A stretch of 64,000 nt of DNA from Ulota crispa (Eukaryota; Streptophyta; Bryopsida; Orthotrichales; Orthotrichaceae): positions 20,876,861 to 20,940,860 of the forward strand of contig OY987249.1 of NCBI GenBank assembly GCA_963920765.1. The letters are read 5' to 3'. A program made the translations under genes and the position numbers. Positions 21,079 through 34,471 of the stretch are shown here, piece after piece. Within the stretch, counting starts at the first letter, position 1. Each line of letters starts with the position of its first letter. The notes under the pieces were generated by a model, which was not told the origin of the DNA, made no database searches, and saw only the letters and a list, made by a program, of their open reading frames with translations.

Positions 21079-22450
21079 TGAACTCAAATGCTAAGCTAGA
21101 AGATTTTGGAACCTCATCAGAAGATGAATTTCTAGAATTGGAGGCCATGAATGTTGGCAATGTGAGGGGCTACCATAGAGTCTATGGATTACAAAATGTA
21201 TAATCCTAAACACTCCAGCATGATTGCTAATAGGAGAAGGGCACTTGTCAAAGTGTGAAATCCAACTTGGTGCTTGGTGCACAAGGTCTCCTTGGTGATA
21301 TCCATGTGGTTATCCACATATCTTGTAAATTTTTAGAAGAAGATATACCAAATGAATGAACATATAATTTGGTTACATGGCCAATACATTTGGTCCTTTG
21401 CTATGGAGCTAGCTTTCACGATCACAAGACTTTGGACATGTTCAACCATTTGCAAGCAAGTATTCTAAATTTGGAGGTAGCAAGGTCTTCAAGGCCTTAC
21501 ACAAGAACCATTAGATTGTCGTTTGTAGAGGGTTTGACCAAATTGAAAGACCTCACACAGGAATCCATAAACTTGGTCTCTAGTAAAGTGTATTGCAGCT
21601 AGAATTGCGTGCAAGGGTTTTCAAGGGAGAAAAGCAAGTCCTTTCTTGAATATATGTATCAAAATACAAGTTTCAAATTCAAATCTCACATGAAGACTAA
21701 TGTTCACAAGCACATTCATCAAGATTCTTGTAGGAGAGTAGTGACTATTAAGAGAAATGATCTTTGCTTGCATGCACGGATGCATATTATTGGGGTATCA
21801 GAGCCTATATTTTACGTTACCAAAACTATGCAAAAGAAAATAGGATGATGCTTTGTTACGGCAATTTGGGTATGGTGAAAACTAGAGAGCTTATGATGCA
21901 AGCCACCTCCACTTTAAGTTGTATTTTGAAAAAGACATTAGACCACATGCCACACTATACTCAACCCTTGAAATTGGGAGAGAAAGTGGTTTCTATGATA
22001 CTTGTGCCAACATTTTAATGAAAGGGTGTCATTCTTGAGTTGAATATAGCCAATGTTGCATTTTGATTGATGGCAATTTCTACTTCCAACTTGTGCAAAA
22101 TTAGATTATCAAAGTTCCTAGAGTACAATGTGAAGAAGCCTAAGGACACTTTTACAAGGTGTTCAACATGTGACAAATTTCATGCTCTTAGGAAAAGTAT
22201 TGTTGTTAGAATTTACCAAGCATTGCAATATACTTAGAGATTGGAAAAAGACTTGGCTATTGCAAAAGCGCATAAGTTGATGTATTAAGCAAATAGGTAT
22301 CAAATTCAAACTTGTCTCCACAAGTATTTGACCATCATACATGACAAGATGGACCATGCCAAAACTATGTGTATGGCATTTTCCACAAAAGTAAGGATAT
22401 TATAAAGAAATGTCTATCTTACAAAATTTGGGCATACTCTAGGCTGCATT
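21079..22450 (+). pseudogene. Relic of a DUF7869-type transposon-like plant gene
   Basis: Broken plus-strand frames read, in order: an acidic start (TSSEDEFLELEAMN), QGFSREKS, DHMPHYTQPLKLGEKVV near 21940-21990, then VKKPKDTFTRCSTCDKFHALRKS near 22130-22200, then IIHDKMDHAKT near 22335-22365. The order GEKVV, STCDK, IHDKMDHAKT is what I recall from a high-copy family in mosses and lycophytes annotated with DUF7869, thought to be mobile. Stops and frameshifts break it throughout (for example after LVPTF near 22018) and the C-terminal DUF7869 part is not visible. Family assignment is from memory of motifs. Confidence 0.5.
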
Positions 22451-22779
22451 GAAGTTTTTCTAAATTAGAATTTTGTTACTTAAGGGGTTTTATTTTACCA
22501 TGGAAAGTGTGCATATGGATGTTTCCTACGTATCCATGCAATCAAGTCTCCAAAATTCATCACTAATGATTTTCAATCTTTTTCCTTGTGAAACCATGGT
22601 TATTATACAAAACAATTCACCATAATTTGATTTTTGGTTTTTTGGAGTTGAAATTTTGGTATGCTAGATTGAGGTTGCTAATAAGGATAGAGCACAATTG
22701 ATGCAAATTAATAAAATGTTAGTTATATTTTATTAGACTCTGAATTTAGTAATTAGAGAAGAGTGCAAAAGAAGAGCGC

Positions 22780-23290
22780 CAGGAATATCTATCCGGGTAT
22801 GGTACTTGGAAGTTGACTCCTAAAAGGGGCACCTTGCAAGGATAGAATAATGCAACAAAGTGGGCAACCAAGGAATGGGTATGTGTTAAAACCTAGTACA
22901 GCTGACATGCTAGTGGAGGGAGGGCCGGGGCTAGATGGCATGTTACTTTTCCTGGAACCTGCTGCTTTGCATCTTGACACCCCTGCCTAGCCTTCTTGCT
23001 TGAACTTTGCTCTTGAACCTTGCACATTGTACTCTTGAACCGTGCGTGAACCGAGCGTGGCTTTCCAAAATCGCACACGATGAAATGGCTCCTCGCTTTC
23101 AATTTTACACGCCTATGCTTGGGTCCCTTCATGTGTTGTGCTTCCGAGAAACTGCTTTGTACCTGGTTCTTCACCTTCCCATGTGCTCTACAGCAAGGTA
23201 CTTTTTTGTTTTTGTTAGGGTATACCGACTGGCACCCCAAAATGCATGCATGTAAGGAAAAGTTGGCTAAATTTGGAATGAAGTAACAAT
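22780..23290. other. GC-richer island with open frames, unidentified
   Basis: Composition rises above the surroundings. A minus-strand frame of 115 codons (23240-22893) rich in Lys, Cys and Ser is open, and so are overlapping plus-strand frames. I see no domain, and no frame stands out as the coding one. Confidence 0.3.
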
Positions 23291-23299
23291 TTGTGCACG

Positions 23300-26200
23300 T
23301 TCATCCAATATGCTTATTGCTATAAGCTACCTTCATCAAAACTTTGGCAAGCAAGGAGTTTGGATAAGCAAGGAGGTGGCAATTTCATCCACTTTTTCAC
23401 ACCAATTTCTTAGTGTATTGGTTGCTAGAGGAAATCTAAGGTAAGATTTAGGCAAAAATTTGTCAAAAAAAAAGAACCTTGTCTTGCAATCTAAATAAGT
23501 CAAGACGACAATGGACATCCTTGTACAAAATATCAAATAGAAAAAACATAAGTAATGATTTTATATATTAGATTTTTGATGCTAAAACTAGACTTCAAAA
23601 GGAATAGTTCAAGAATATAAACTACTAAAATTAGCAATTTAGTTAGGATCTAAGAATGTTCAAAACAAAGTCAACAGCAAAATGTGATGCCTTTGGCATT
23701 TAGGGGTTAAGATAGCATACTTCAAGCTTCATTGCCGTACGACCTAAGTGAAGATATGAAGAAACTATATTTTTTGGCTTTCAAGGCATGACCTACATGA
23801 CTTTCTAACTTGCACTATCTAGTTAATCCTTAAAATGCCCCATATTAGGCATAGTAGACATTTTATAAAAGTGACAGGTTTTACTTAGGAATCTCAAAGA
23901 GCTCACTAGAACTTTGTTGATATCTATTCCAATTGCTTTGTTAATCTTAAATGTTGTGAGCGTTAGTTGATTTTAAATGTAGTAAATTCTCTGTTGATAT
24001 TGACTATAGTAAAAGTGTGGATTCATTACCATCAAAAGACACATGTTTTGTATTGTACTAGGTGTAGCAATATGCTTAGGTGTTTAAGGGTTAAGCTAGA
24101 AATAGATCACTCAAAGTAAACTTCATTGCAAATTTACGTGCAGTAAGCCACTAATCCCCATAAAACAAGCGCTCTTCACTTAAGTCATCCTGACATAATT
24201 ACAATTATAGCCCTAAGATCTTCAAAGCTTGATCAGAAAGAAAGAGAAATCATAGAATTGTTCTTTGAGGATTTTTCCAAACTAAAACTAGGCATTGTTG
24301 AAAAAAAAAAAACCCTTCAATTCTAAGGGTCAAAATCACGAGAAGCAATAGGCTTAAGGGCTTTTGTAAAAGCAACTCCTTCAACTACTACTTTGCCATG
24401 TTCAAGCAGTGTAAGAAACATTTGAACCCTCTAACACTAAATGATACACTATCTAGTTGTCTCTCTCTCAATTCTATGGTCATACGTGCTCAATTCAACA
24501 AAGTGGATGGACAATGAAGAGGGATCAATGTCATAGTTGACATCTGTTAGATCAAATGTTTTGGCAATGTTTGTGGCATTTTGCAATGGGTCAAATCTCT
24601 CATCCTTCAAAGCATTCAAATGATGTTCATTCAAGGCATTGAAAGTGGCATTATGAGGCTTTTGTCATTGGTTGAACGAGGGCATGTCATAAGACAAAAC
24701 TTGCTGGAGAAGTGCCTAAAACTCTGTCCAGCTTGAGTACAATGACAATTTGCCCTGTAGATCAAGCACAAATAAATCACATCACTACATTTCATATGCA
24801 TAATATATAGCACTTGCAAATTCACTATCTCAATAAATTTTGTATAACTTATTGTTTAATCATGTGAAGATGAAAACTAGTGTTCTTGTCATTGTGCTGA
24901 ATTTATGTGCCGCTTCAAAGACTAAACCCAGAGGAAACTCACCATTGTATCCCAACATTTTGAAAGATCTTGTGAAGAGCTCTTTGTAAACTTGACTGAT
25001 GCCATTGCAGTAACATCATCATCTCCTCCAACCTGCATCATTTGTTATAGACTTGCAAGTCCTCATCAAATCTACATGTGATATGGTATAGCTGCTTAGA
25101 AATCACGTATTTATAAGAACTACTGAAGGAACCACCAGAGAAAAGATATACTTGCATCCACAAAGGCGCAATTGTATTGGCCATGGCATCCCAATAAGGC
25201 AAGTTTGACTTTTGTCCAAGATTGGTTGCCAAATACATACCAATGCAACTCTTGTCATCATCAGTACCAAAGCAATAGCAAAATAGCACACAATATTTCA
25301 TCCAAGCACCTAATCTGCAGATTGCACATAAATTTAGTTGGAGATTCTACATTCCCAATTATCCAAATATTCTTGATACAATTCTCAAAACACTAGTAGG
25401 TATATACTGTCAAGTGCCAAGTATTGTGTCATCAACCAAATCAGCTCTAGACAATAGCAAAGTTGCTCCATGAATGCCTTCAATCTACACATAAAAGGCC
25501 ATAGAAGAGAGTTTGTCACATTGAGAACTAGAATGTTTTTAATAACATGACTGTTGTTTGATAAAATTTGGATCCGATGCGTTCACCTGTTTGTATGGAG
25601 CAGACAAGAAATGTTTGTTCATCTCTAATGCAATATGACATGAACTCTATTGTGACAAGTTGTTTCACATTGGCTACAACCTAAACTGAAAATAAACAAG
25701 GTCTTGGACAAGTTCAACAATACCTTATCATACACAAACATAACAAGTGGTTGAAGTCATGAATGTTCCCTAGCAACAGCCAAGCATATTGGGCAATTTC
25801 AATGTGGAATATGTGTATCAAAAACTTCCCTATTACCTCCATCTAGTTGAGGTACCCATATCTAGTTGCAATAAAAATTTAACTTCATTAGTAGCACATG
25901 AATGATAATTTCCAAGAAAACATAAATGGTAAACAAACCGTGCTTATTCACTCCAATCTCTGAAAACCATATAATGTTAGAAGTCTCTCACTGAGAACCA
26001 TAACCCTTGAATATTATGATTTAAATGTAGCCGCCACCATGACCTAGACGTCATAACAGCAACAGTAATGAAGTAGCAGTGATCAAATTCTCATTACAGG
26101 CGCTATACACCAACAAGCTTATTCACAAGAGCAAGATAGGTTTTTCCCTTTTTTAATATTGAAATGTGCTTCTCTAAAGATTTTTTCACAGACATAATTT

Positions 26201-27130
26201 GATTTCAAATCAAAATACAGATAAAGATAAAATGGTAATAGAGTCCTTGGCTAGAATTGAAGACATATTATCAAATTTACTTGTAGCCTCTAAACCAACG
26301 GATCTCTTGAATCTAAGAACAATGTGAAAAGTTGTTGATAAAAAGATATGTTTCTTTACCTTAGCTTTCAAGTCTTTGTGTGGAGTTTGCTTCCAAAGTC
26401 TAGGTAGGTCAGTGTTTTCATGAAACACATACATGAGCCAGTAGCGCGAGTACTATGAGTGTGTGATAGACCATCAAGTGCTTTAGTTGCTATATCCTTA
26501 CTTCACAAATCATAACACAAGGCTTGCTCTTGCTAAAGTGAGTATCACTAGTTGTTGTGGTGGTCCATTCTTGTAAAAACACCAAACACAAACAATCATC
26601 AAAAAATCTACTATTGAAACTTAAAAAGCGCAAAAAGACAAAGACAATAATTTTCAAGCTGAGTGAGATTTACAATGGGAGCTACAAAAACAAAAACAAC
26701 AATAGCATGAACTTTTGCAAGTTCACCATTTGGAGAAATAGGACTAGATAAGCCCAATGGGAGTCATGGGATAGAGGATGTACTTCCAGCTTCCTCATCT
26801 TTGCTGCTTAATACTATAGGCATCATTTGGAACTAATACTGGTCATGCTGTTGCCTGGTTATATCATCTTGAAATTTTTGTTGATGTCAATTGAGACCAC
26901 ATCAAAAATATTGAGAAGAGTTTTAGAGAATTTTATATAGAAAAAATTGGATTTTTGACTGATGATAAAATGCTGTGAATGTATGATGAAAGATTCTCAA
27001 CAAAATGCTACACACATATTTGATACTTTTCAATATGTATCATAGAGAATGTTTTATATTTCCGTCTAGTAATATCATTGCACGAACCCTTGATTTAAGA
27101 GACACACAACAGCCATGTTGTAATGAGTCT
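23300..27130. other. AT-rich intergenic DNA, no gene recognised
   Basis: Nearly 4 kb with scattered short frames on both strands (longest about 87 codons at 25301-25038, minus). None contains a motif I know. Decayed mobile DNA is likely. Confidence 0.5.
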
Positions 27131-27149
27131 TGCAAAACACCTCTGCAGA

Positions 27150-27640
27150 TTCACGCCGTGAAGTGCCTTTAAGTCGCGGTTTGCGTCATGGAGTGGCTTG
27201 TAATTGTTGATACAAGCGACGGAGTGCCTGTTTGTCTGTGTTGAGCCTCGGAGTGACTACAACTCTTGGCCAACGCCGCAAGTTGATTTTGAGCGCCAAT
27301 ATGCACCTACAAGTGTCTTTGAATTTTGGAACGCCCCGTAAAGTGTCAATACGCGCTGCAATGTGGTGTTGAGTGTCAATATGCGCCTTGTGTGGTTCTA
27401 GGTGTTGATACATGATGCGATAGAGTGTTGAGTGTCAATACGCGCCGCGGGTTGGTTTTGGATATTGATATGCGCTGCTGAGTGTCTGCAACCACAGGTA
27501 GATGACACGGGGTGCTTGGAGAATGTCTACAAGTCCTACTTGCAATGCGAAGTGGCTGCTAGGTGATTAAGAGTCCAGGTTGTGCCGTGAAATGCTTATG
27601 CAGTGGCAACAACTGCAGTTTGCATTGAGGAGTGCCTTCA
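27150..27640. repeat. GC-rich tandem array with constant 30-bp period
   Basis: The core '(g/a)agtg(c/t)c' preceded by 'cgc(c)g' recurs at 27161, 27191, 27221, 27251, 27281, 27311 and 27341, each exactly 30 bases apart. After a 20-base step it resumes at about 27361, 27391, 27421, 27451, 27481 and 27511, with looser copies to 27631. Unit sequences have diverged strongly but unit length has not. The minus strand is open from 27413 to 27186 as ten-residue units with an R-(I/K)-D-T-x-R theme. Confidence 0.75.
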
Positions 27641-27659
27641 GACTGCGTGCAGGTAAGTG

Positions 27660-29340
27660 ATAACTTACAACACATGACAAAACTCGACTCTATATTACAT
27701 AGAACCACAAGTGTTTGCAATTGAGACCAAATATTAATGAATTGACAAGTTGCGTTGCAGCCACAAACTGCACAGCCAAACAAACATTGTTGTTATTCCC
27801 TTCAAGCCCTTTCCATTCCTTCCAAAAAAAACCATGATGCTTAATTGCATTACCAAAACAAATGTTGCAAGATATCAAGTTTCAAATAATTTGCTTCCTT
27901 TCAAACAACTTGTGATATATTCCAGCTAACAAAAAGTCCAATATCCACCATATCAAAGAAGTAGCTTCAGATCATTTTAAAATGCCACATAGGTGCTCTT
28001 GATACCTATATTACTGTGAAGAAACCGTTTTGTATTAGATTCATTTGTTTTAAAAAAAAGCTAGAGATGCAATTCATGTTTGAATCGGATCACTAAATTG
28101 ACCCAAGGTGGAAAGTGACTTGTCATTGTTGGAAGCTTCCTTGACATCTTCACCCTCCACTCTTGAAGACTTATGTTTGTTTTTTAGCTATTGAAGAAAT
28201 ATATATTATCATTACTAACAGAATCAATATAGTTGCCAAGGTGACTCAAAAGTGCTACAGGCAAGGCAATGGCATGAAGCAAGGTACTATCATATCGTTC
28301 TCATCCTACAAGATCCACTAGATTTAATCTTCCAAAGTGCATATTTCCCATAGAGTTGATCATCCATTGCAATCAATCACATTGCACATTCATGTGTAAT
28401 CCTATGAACAATACCTCCAAAAAAAAGATAGTTACAAAGGATCCCAATGCTTTCCAAGATGTCGACATGATCAACATGGATTGGAAGCTTTCACTGCTTT
28501 ATGTCTAGCAAACCTTGCTTCTACAATGCAAGTGAACACACTATGCAAGCGGCTGCTTTCACTATTCATGTTTGTAGAGCAACTTTCTTATTAGCATCTC
28601 CTTTAAGGAGCAATAATATCACATCATGTGCATTTGTAAGCAATTCAAAAGAATAGGAGAGGTGGGACATGATCAACAAAGACTGCAATCAACAGTATAC
28701 TTGAGCAAATTGAAAAATAAATGGAAGTTACCGTGGAGTATGATACCCTGGAAATACAATATATGTTATTCTAAAGCAGATATTAGTTTTTTCCAGCAAC
28801 ACTTTCATTCTTATCATGACGTCTAAAAAGGGAGAATGAGTAAATTTTGAATGACAATATAATCCACAATAACTATTGTGGCAGAATGATGCGTGCTAGT
28901 ATTGCTACTTGCTACATTAAATTGAACCGTTATTCAGTTAGATATGCAGATTACATATTATCAAGAAAACATACGTACTTGAAGATTTGAAGAAGAGGGC
29001 TCTAAGAGATATGTGACTCTAATGTTGTGAATTTCCTAAAAAACATACTTGCAAACATATTGTAGGTGCTCTAGTTGTCGGTCTTGCTCTTCTTGCGTTT
29101 TATTAATTAGCTTGAACAAATAGTAAATCTTAACGTTCCATCTTAAACCACTCAGAAGCAAATGATAATTTGCTGAATTATGTGAGCAACTTACTAAAAT
29201 GGTGTGATGCAAAATTTCCATAGAAATTGCAAGACCATTTGAAAAAGATGAGAATGGAACCAAAATTTGGTTATACAGCTAGCACGGCAAACGCATGTTC
29301 AAAAGTAGTCAAGATTTTAAAAACAACTTAATTTAGTATC
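27660..29340. other. AT-rich intergenic DNA, no gene recognised
   Basis: No recognisable frame, RNA gene or element border before the 3' LTR of the copia element. Confidence 0.5.
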
Positions 29341-29346
29341 CAATAT

Positions 29347-29626
29347 TGAAAACATAGGAAAGATAGAAAAGCACTAGCACACATGGTATATTCAAATGGA
29401 TAAAATACAAATGAAAGAGATGAGAGTGTTTTCAAACCCTCTCATCTATGTACTTTCCCAACCACTCTTCTTTTATCTAACCATATAGGATAACCACACA
29501 CATGGGCTGATCCTTTCTATGAGGTGCCTCCTACCACATGCTCTCTCTCCAATGCTAAGTACTCCACCTAGCATATCTCCTTTGGTCTAAAGCAAACTCC
29601 CAATGTTCTATTCTAACTTTTCATCA
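29347..29626 (-). repeat. 3' LTR of the copia element
   Basis: Matches 34472-34738 from 'tgaaaacatagg' to 'tctaac-tttt', including 'tctcatctatgtact' and 'aatgctaagta'. On the minus strand it begins TGATGAAAAG and ends CA. A purine-rich stretch (aaagtgggag) lies immediately upstream on the minus strand, as expected for a polypurine tract. By eye about one position in five differs from the other LTR. Confidence 0.85.
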
Positions 29627-32600
29627 CTCCCACTTTGCGAATGGCTAAAGTTCCCAATGTCCATGGCTCTTGACAAGCGCTCATGTCTATCCTTTGCCAA
29701 TGTCTTTGCCCTTATATTTGCCAAGATTTCCTAAATTAGACAATACTCCAATGTAAAGGTTTCTTTTTTCACCTTCTTTCTCACAAAATGGTATTGCACC
29801 TCAATGTGTTTTGTTCTTGCATGGTGCATCGGATTCTTGGCAAGAGTTATAGCACCTTAATTATCACATAAGATCAATGTACTCTCTACGTCTTCACACT
29901 TTACATCCTCCAAGAGCTGCCTTAGCCATATGGCCTCGGTAGTGCAAAGGCTCACTGCCATGTATTCTGCCTCCATTGTGGATAAAGCCACTGTGGGTTG
30001 CTTTTTGCTACTTTATGACACAATGCCCTCTCCAAGGCTAAATGCATACTCCGTAGTGGACTTTTTATTGTTCACATTGCCAACCCAATTTGCATTACAA
30101 TACCCGATCATGTGTATGTGCTCTCCTAATTACAACTTCATATGAGAGGTGTCCTTGAGGTACCTCATGATCCTCTTCATTGCCATCCAATGACTCCATC
30201 CCGGCCTTGCCATGTGTTAGCTCACTGTGCTAATGGTAAAGGCCAGATTGTCCTTTGTAGCTACCATGGCATACATCAAGGATCCAACCGCTGATTTATA
30301 AAATATACTTACCATCCTTGAAACATCCATATCATACTTCTTCATGCTAATTTTACGAACTTCACATTGGTATCTAATAGAGTATTAATGGATTTGCAAT
30401 TTTTTATGCCAAACCGCTTGAGTATCTCTTTCACATACTTGGCTTGGCTCATGGTGATATTCCTCATACCTTGATCTCTCACAAACTCCATTTTAAAGCA
30501 ATAGTACAACTGTTCCAAGTCCGTCATCTCGTACTCCGCCTGCAACATGGCTTTCAATGCACCTATGGTCTCCACATTGCTAGTGAGAATATTCAAGTCT
30601 TCAATATACACAAGCACAAATATCACATGGCTCTCAATTGTGCAAAATACAAGTTGTAGTCAGACACACTTTTCTTAAAATCAAAACATAAAAGATCTGC
30701 ATTAATTTTTAAGTAACATGCCATCGATATTTGTTTCAGTACATATAAAAAATTTGTAAGCTTGCAAACATGGTCCTTATAATCACATTGCACAAATCCC
30801 TTGGGTTGCTCCATGTAGATGTTGTCTTCCAAATTGCCATTGAAGAATGCCGTCTTTACATCCATTTAATGCATTTCCAAGTACAATGATGCTCCAAAGA
30901 CTATAACACACCGTATGGTAGTAAACTTAGCCACCAGAGCAAAAATCTTATTGAAATCTACTCCTTGGCTTGACAGAACCTCCTTGCCACCGATCTTGCT
31001 TTATAGAGCACAATCTTCTCTGTGACATCTCTCCTGGTCTTGAACACCTACGTGCATCTCACTGCCTTGAAAAATGTAGGAACAATAGTCAACTTTCATG
31101 TGTTGTTGGCATTGAGAGAGTAGTATTCTTCCTCCATGGCTGCCTCTCACTTGTTTGCATCCCGAGACTTGAAAGCCTCTCCAAGTATGATGGGTCATGA
31201 ACAAGCATCACATTAGCATAATCAAAATTGGACGATGGTTAAAAGAAGATGTATTTCTTTCACCACTCTTCCAAAGGCTTGTTTCCTTTTGTGGACCGCC
31301 GCACACCTCTCACATAATGGCTATTTCTCACTTTAGCGCTTAGAGCAATGCCTTGTGCTTTCTTCTTTTTTGTGATTTTTTTGGATTTAGAACTTTCATC
31401 ATCTTGATTTGCACTTGCATTTTTCATAAGGTCCCCATCTCCATCCTCAAGCGGCTGGTCCTCATCATCTTCATCATCATCATTATCTTCATGCAAAGGC
31501 GTTGGAGGTGTGTCCACAACAAAGTCACCACTACTCCTACTTGGACCTAACTTTAATTCCTCTTGCAAATCTCCAAACTCACAAAAAGTCACATTACAAC
31601 ATTAAATGATCTTCTTAGATTCCAAACAAATCAACATATATGTTTTGGAGCCCTCACAATATCTTAAAAATAAACACCTCACAGCCTTTGTATCAAGCTT
31701 GGTCTTTGATGCATTGGGGAAATGGCATATACAATACTTCCAAACATCCAAATGTGTATCACCAACGGCCTTCTTCTATTCCAAGTCTCTTGTAGAATCT
31801 TGCCATGCATCGCACAAATTGGGTATCGATTGCAAATGTACATCCCATTGCTCACCGCCTTGGCCCAATACTCCAATCCAAGCTTTTGACCATAAATCGT
31901 GTTCTTTGCCATCTCCACAATGGAATAATTGGCCCTCTTGGCCACTCCATTTTGTTGCAATGTATGTGGACTTCAGATTTGATGCACAATACTTTGGGTT
32001 TTTAAGTAGGCCTCAAATTGGTTTGAAGTATATTCCTCGCTGTTGTTTGATTGCAACACCTTCATGGAGCACTCTGCCTCATTTTCCACCAAGGCCTTGA
32101 ACTCCTTGAACTGCTCAAGACATTTGTTCTTAGTCTTGATAAGGTACATCTACACTTTTGTAGAAAAGTTGTCAATGAAGGTCAAGAGCTACCTTGCTCC
32201 ATCCAAAGATGTGGTCTTTATGAAACCACACACATCTGAATGTACAATGCCTAAAACCTTGATGGCGCGTGTGGCACCTTTGTTTGGAAAAAAATGTTAT
32301 TTTTGTTTGCCCTTAATGTAACCCTTACAAACATTGAACAAGCCATCACCATGGGAGTTGAGAAGATCAAGGCCACTTACTAAGCTTGGAATAGCTCTCA
32401 AGCTTTGCACATTCAAGTGCCACATGCATTGATGCCACAAAATCAACCCATTTCTTCTAGAAGTAGCAACTTGGGCACTTTCTCCTTCATACACAACCTT
32501 GCACTGCAAACAATACAAGTTGCCTTTACATGAGGTCATGATTTGAGTGACTCCTTTGGAAAACCTCACAATGCACCCAAGGCTTCCAAATTGCACATTA

Positions 32601-33649
32601 AGCCCTTTTTCTACTATCTCGCTTACCGAAAGGAAGTTGCTTTGCAACTTAGGCACATCCAACACATTCTTGAACCAAATGCGCTTGGTGCATCCCTAAA
32701 CAAGAAAGTCCACAAAAATGGAGCTCCTTCTAAAGGCTTGGAGCATTGAATTTTCCCCTACAAATACCTTTCTTGCTAAAATGGTCTCAAAAGTGTCAAA
32801 ATGAGCTCTATAGAGTGACATATGGGTGGTAGCCCCTGAATCCATAATCTAATCACCTTCCAAATTCAATGGACCATCATGGAAGGCCATGATGTATAAT
32901 CCTCACCACTCTCATATTTTTGGACTTGTTGGTCTTCTCACCCTTGCCACTCTTGCATTTGTAGCAATAACAAGTAAAGTGGCTTGGTTTACCGCAATGG
33001 ATGTATAAAAAGGGCTCACTTTGAACCTTGGTTGAATCTCTACCATTTTTGTGACGAGCAACTAATACCGCATTCTCAATGGTCACAATGTGATGCTTTT
33101 TCTTCCTTGTCATTTCATGCATCAATCACAATGTTATGTAGATGAGAATGAGCTCTTTGATATCTTTGGTCTCCATAGCCACAATAAAGTTCTCATAAAG
33201 AGGTGGCAAGCTTTTCAAAATGGTTATGACAATGTCTCTTTCCGTCATGGACACATCAAGAGCCTTGAGTTGATCTGCAAGAGTCTTCATCATATTTATG
33301 TGTTGCAAGAGGTCATCCATCTCTTGCATCTTCATGGTAAAGAACTTGGACCTCAAAACCAACACACTGGCCAACCCCTTGGTCTCATGGATGCTGCGTA
33401 GAGTCTTTCATGCTTCCGCAACTTCCGTACAAGATTTGACGTGTTCAATTTGTGCATCCACCATGTGGGTGCACAAAATGCAAAACGCCATTCTCTTACA
33501 CTTCTTGAAGGCCAAAGTGACATTAGAGTTGTTATCACTTGGAAAAGCCTCCTCATTGTTCTTCTCAATGATCCAAAGATCCTTCTCATCAAAGATTATC
33601 TCCATCTTGAACTTGAACAAAGAGAAATTGTCTCCATTGAACTTGTCTA

Positions 33650-33990
33650 CAATACAAGGATATCTCACCCTCATACATGGCCATGGCTACAGTATGCAAT
33701 TCAAAGCACTTTCAATACTACAAAAAGATAGTAATATGCTGAAATAGAGAGTCCAACCACCAAACAAGCAAATCCTATCTCTTTCCAAACACAAAGGGAT
33801 GAAGTATGCCACTCAACTACTCTCAACACTAGCTAGCTCCAAAAATAAGGGGCTAAAGTATGCAATTCAACCACCTCTCAAGCAAAGCTCTAGCTGTCTA
33901 CACACACAAAGGATTAAAGTTTGCAACTCAGCTATCTCCCAAGCAAATCCTAGCCTCTCCACACATAAGGGGCTGAAATATACAACCTAG
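33650..33990 (-). repeat. Tandem repeats in the copia leader
   Basis: About five diverged copies of a roughly 60-70 bp unit with the phrases 'ggctaaagtatgcaattca' and 'caagcaaatcctag'. They lie between gag and the 5' LTR, where tobacco Tnt1-like elements carry promoter and enhancer repeats. Confidence 0.65.
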
Positions 33991-34454
33991 CCCTAAAAAG
34001 AGCACAAGATCTATCCAAAATATGAGGTTATTATTCAAACCTCACTTTCAAACTTACTCTTTGCAATTTCAACTCCATTTTGAGCAAACATTATGTAATC
34101 ACTTAAGAAAACAACCTCAAGTAAGAGTAAAAACCAACTAAAGCAAGTACAGACTCACAAATCACCTCCTTGTGCTTCAAACAAGCACTTTGATGGTGCA
34201 ACTCTACTTTGAACTACTGCACTCCTCCAAAAGCTTGTGCAACACCAAATGGACCTCCAAATAAGCTCCAAAGTGGATCCACTCTTCCAATCTGATAGAT
34301 CGGATCTTCCAACAAACTCCACACCTCTACAAACTCAAATTTGATCTTCCACCAAGCTAAATGAGGTTTAGATACTCTCCAAGAGATAAAACAAAATCCC
34401 TAAAGACTCAAATGTAATCCCAACTCACTACAATGCACCTCCACACCCTAAAAA

Positions 34455-34468
34455 GTGGGCCCATAACC
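34455..34468 (-). other. Candidate copia primer-binding site
   Basis: Directly inside the 5' LTR the minus strand reads GGTTATGGGCCCAC. This resembles the site used by Drosophila copia, which is primed by an internal (anticodon-side) fragment of initiator tRNA-Met rather than by the tRNA 3' end. Confidence 0.55.
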
Positions 34469-34471
34469 TAT

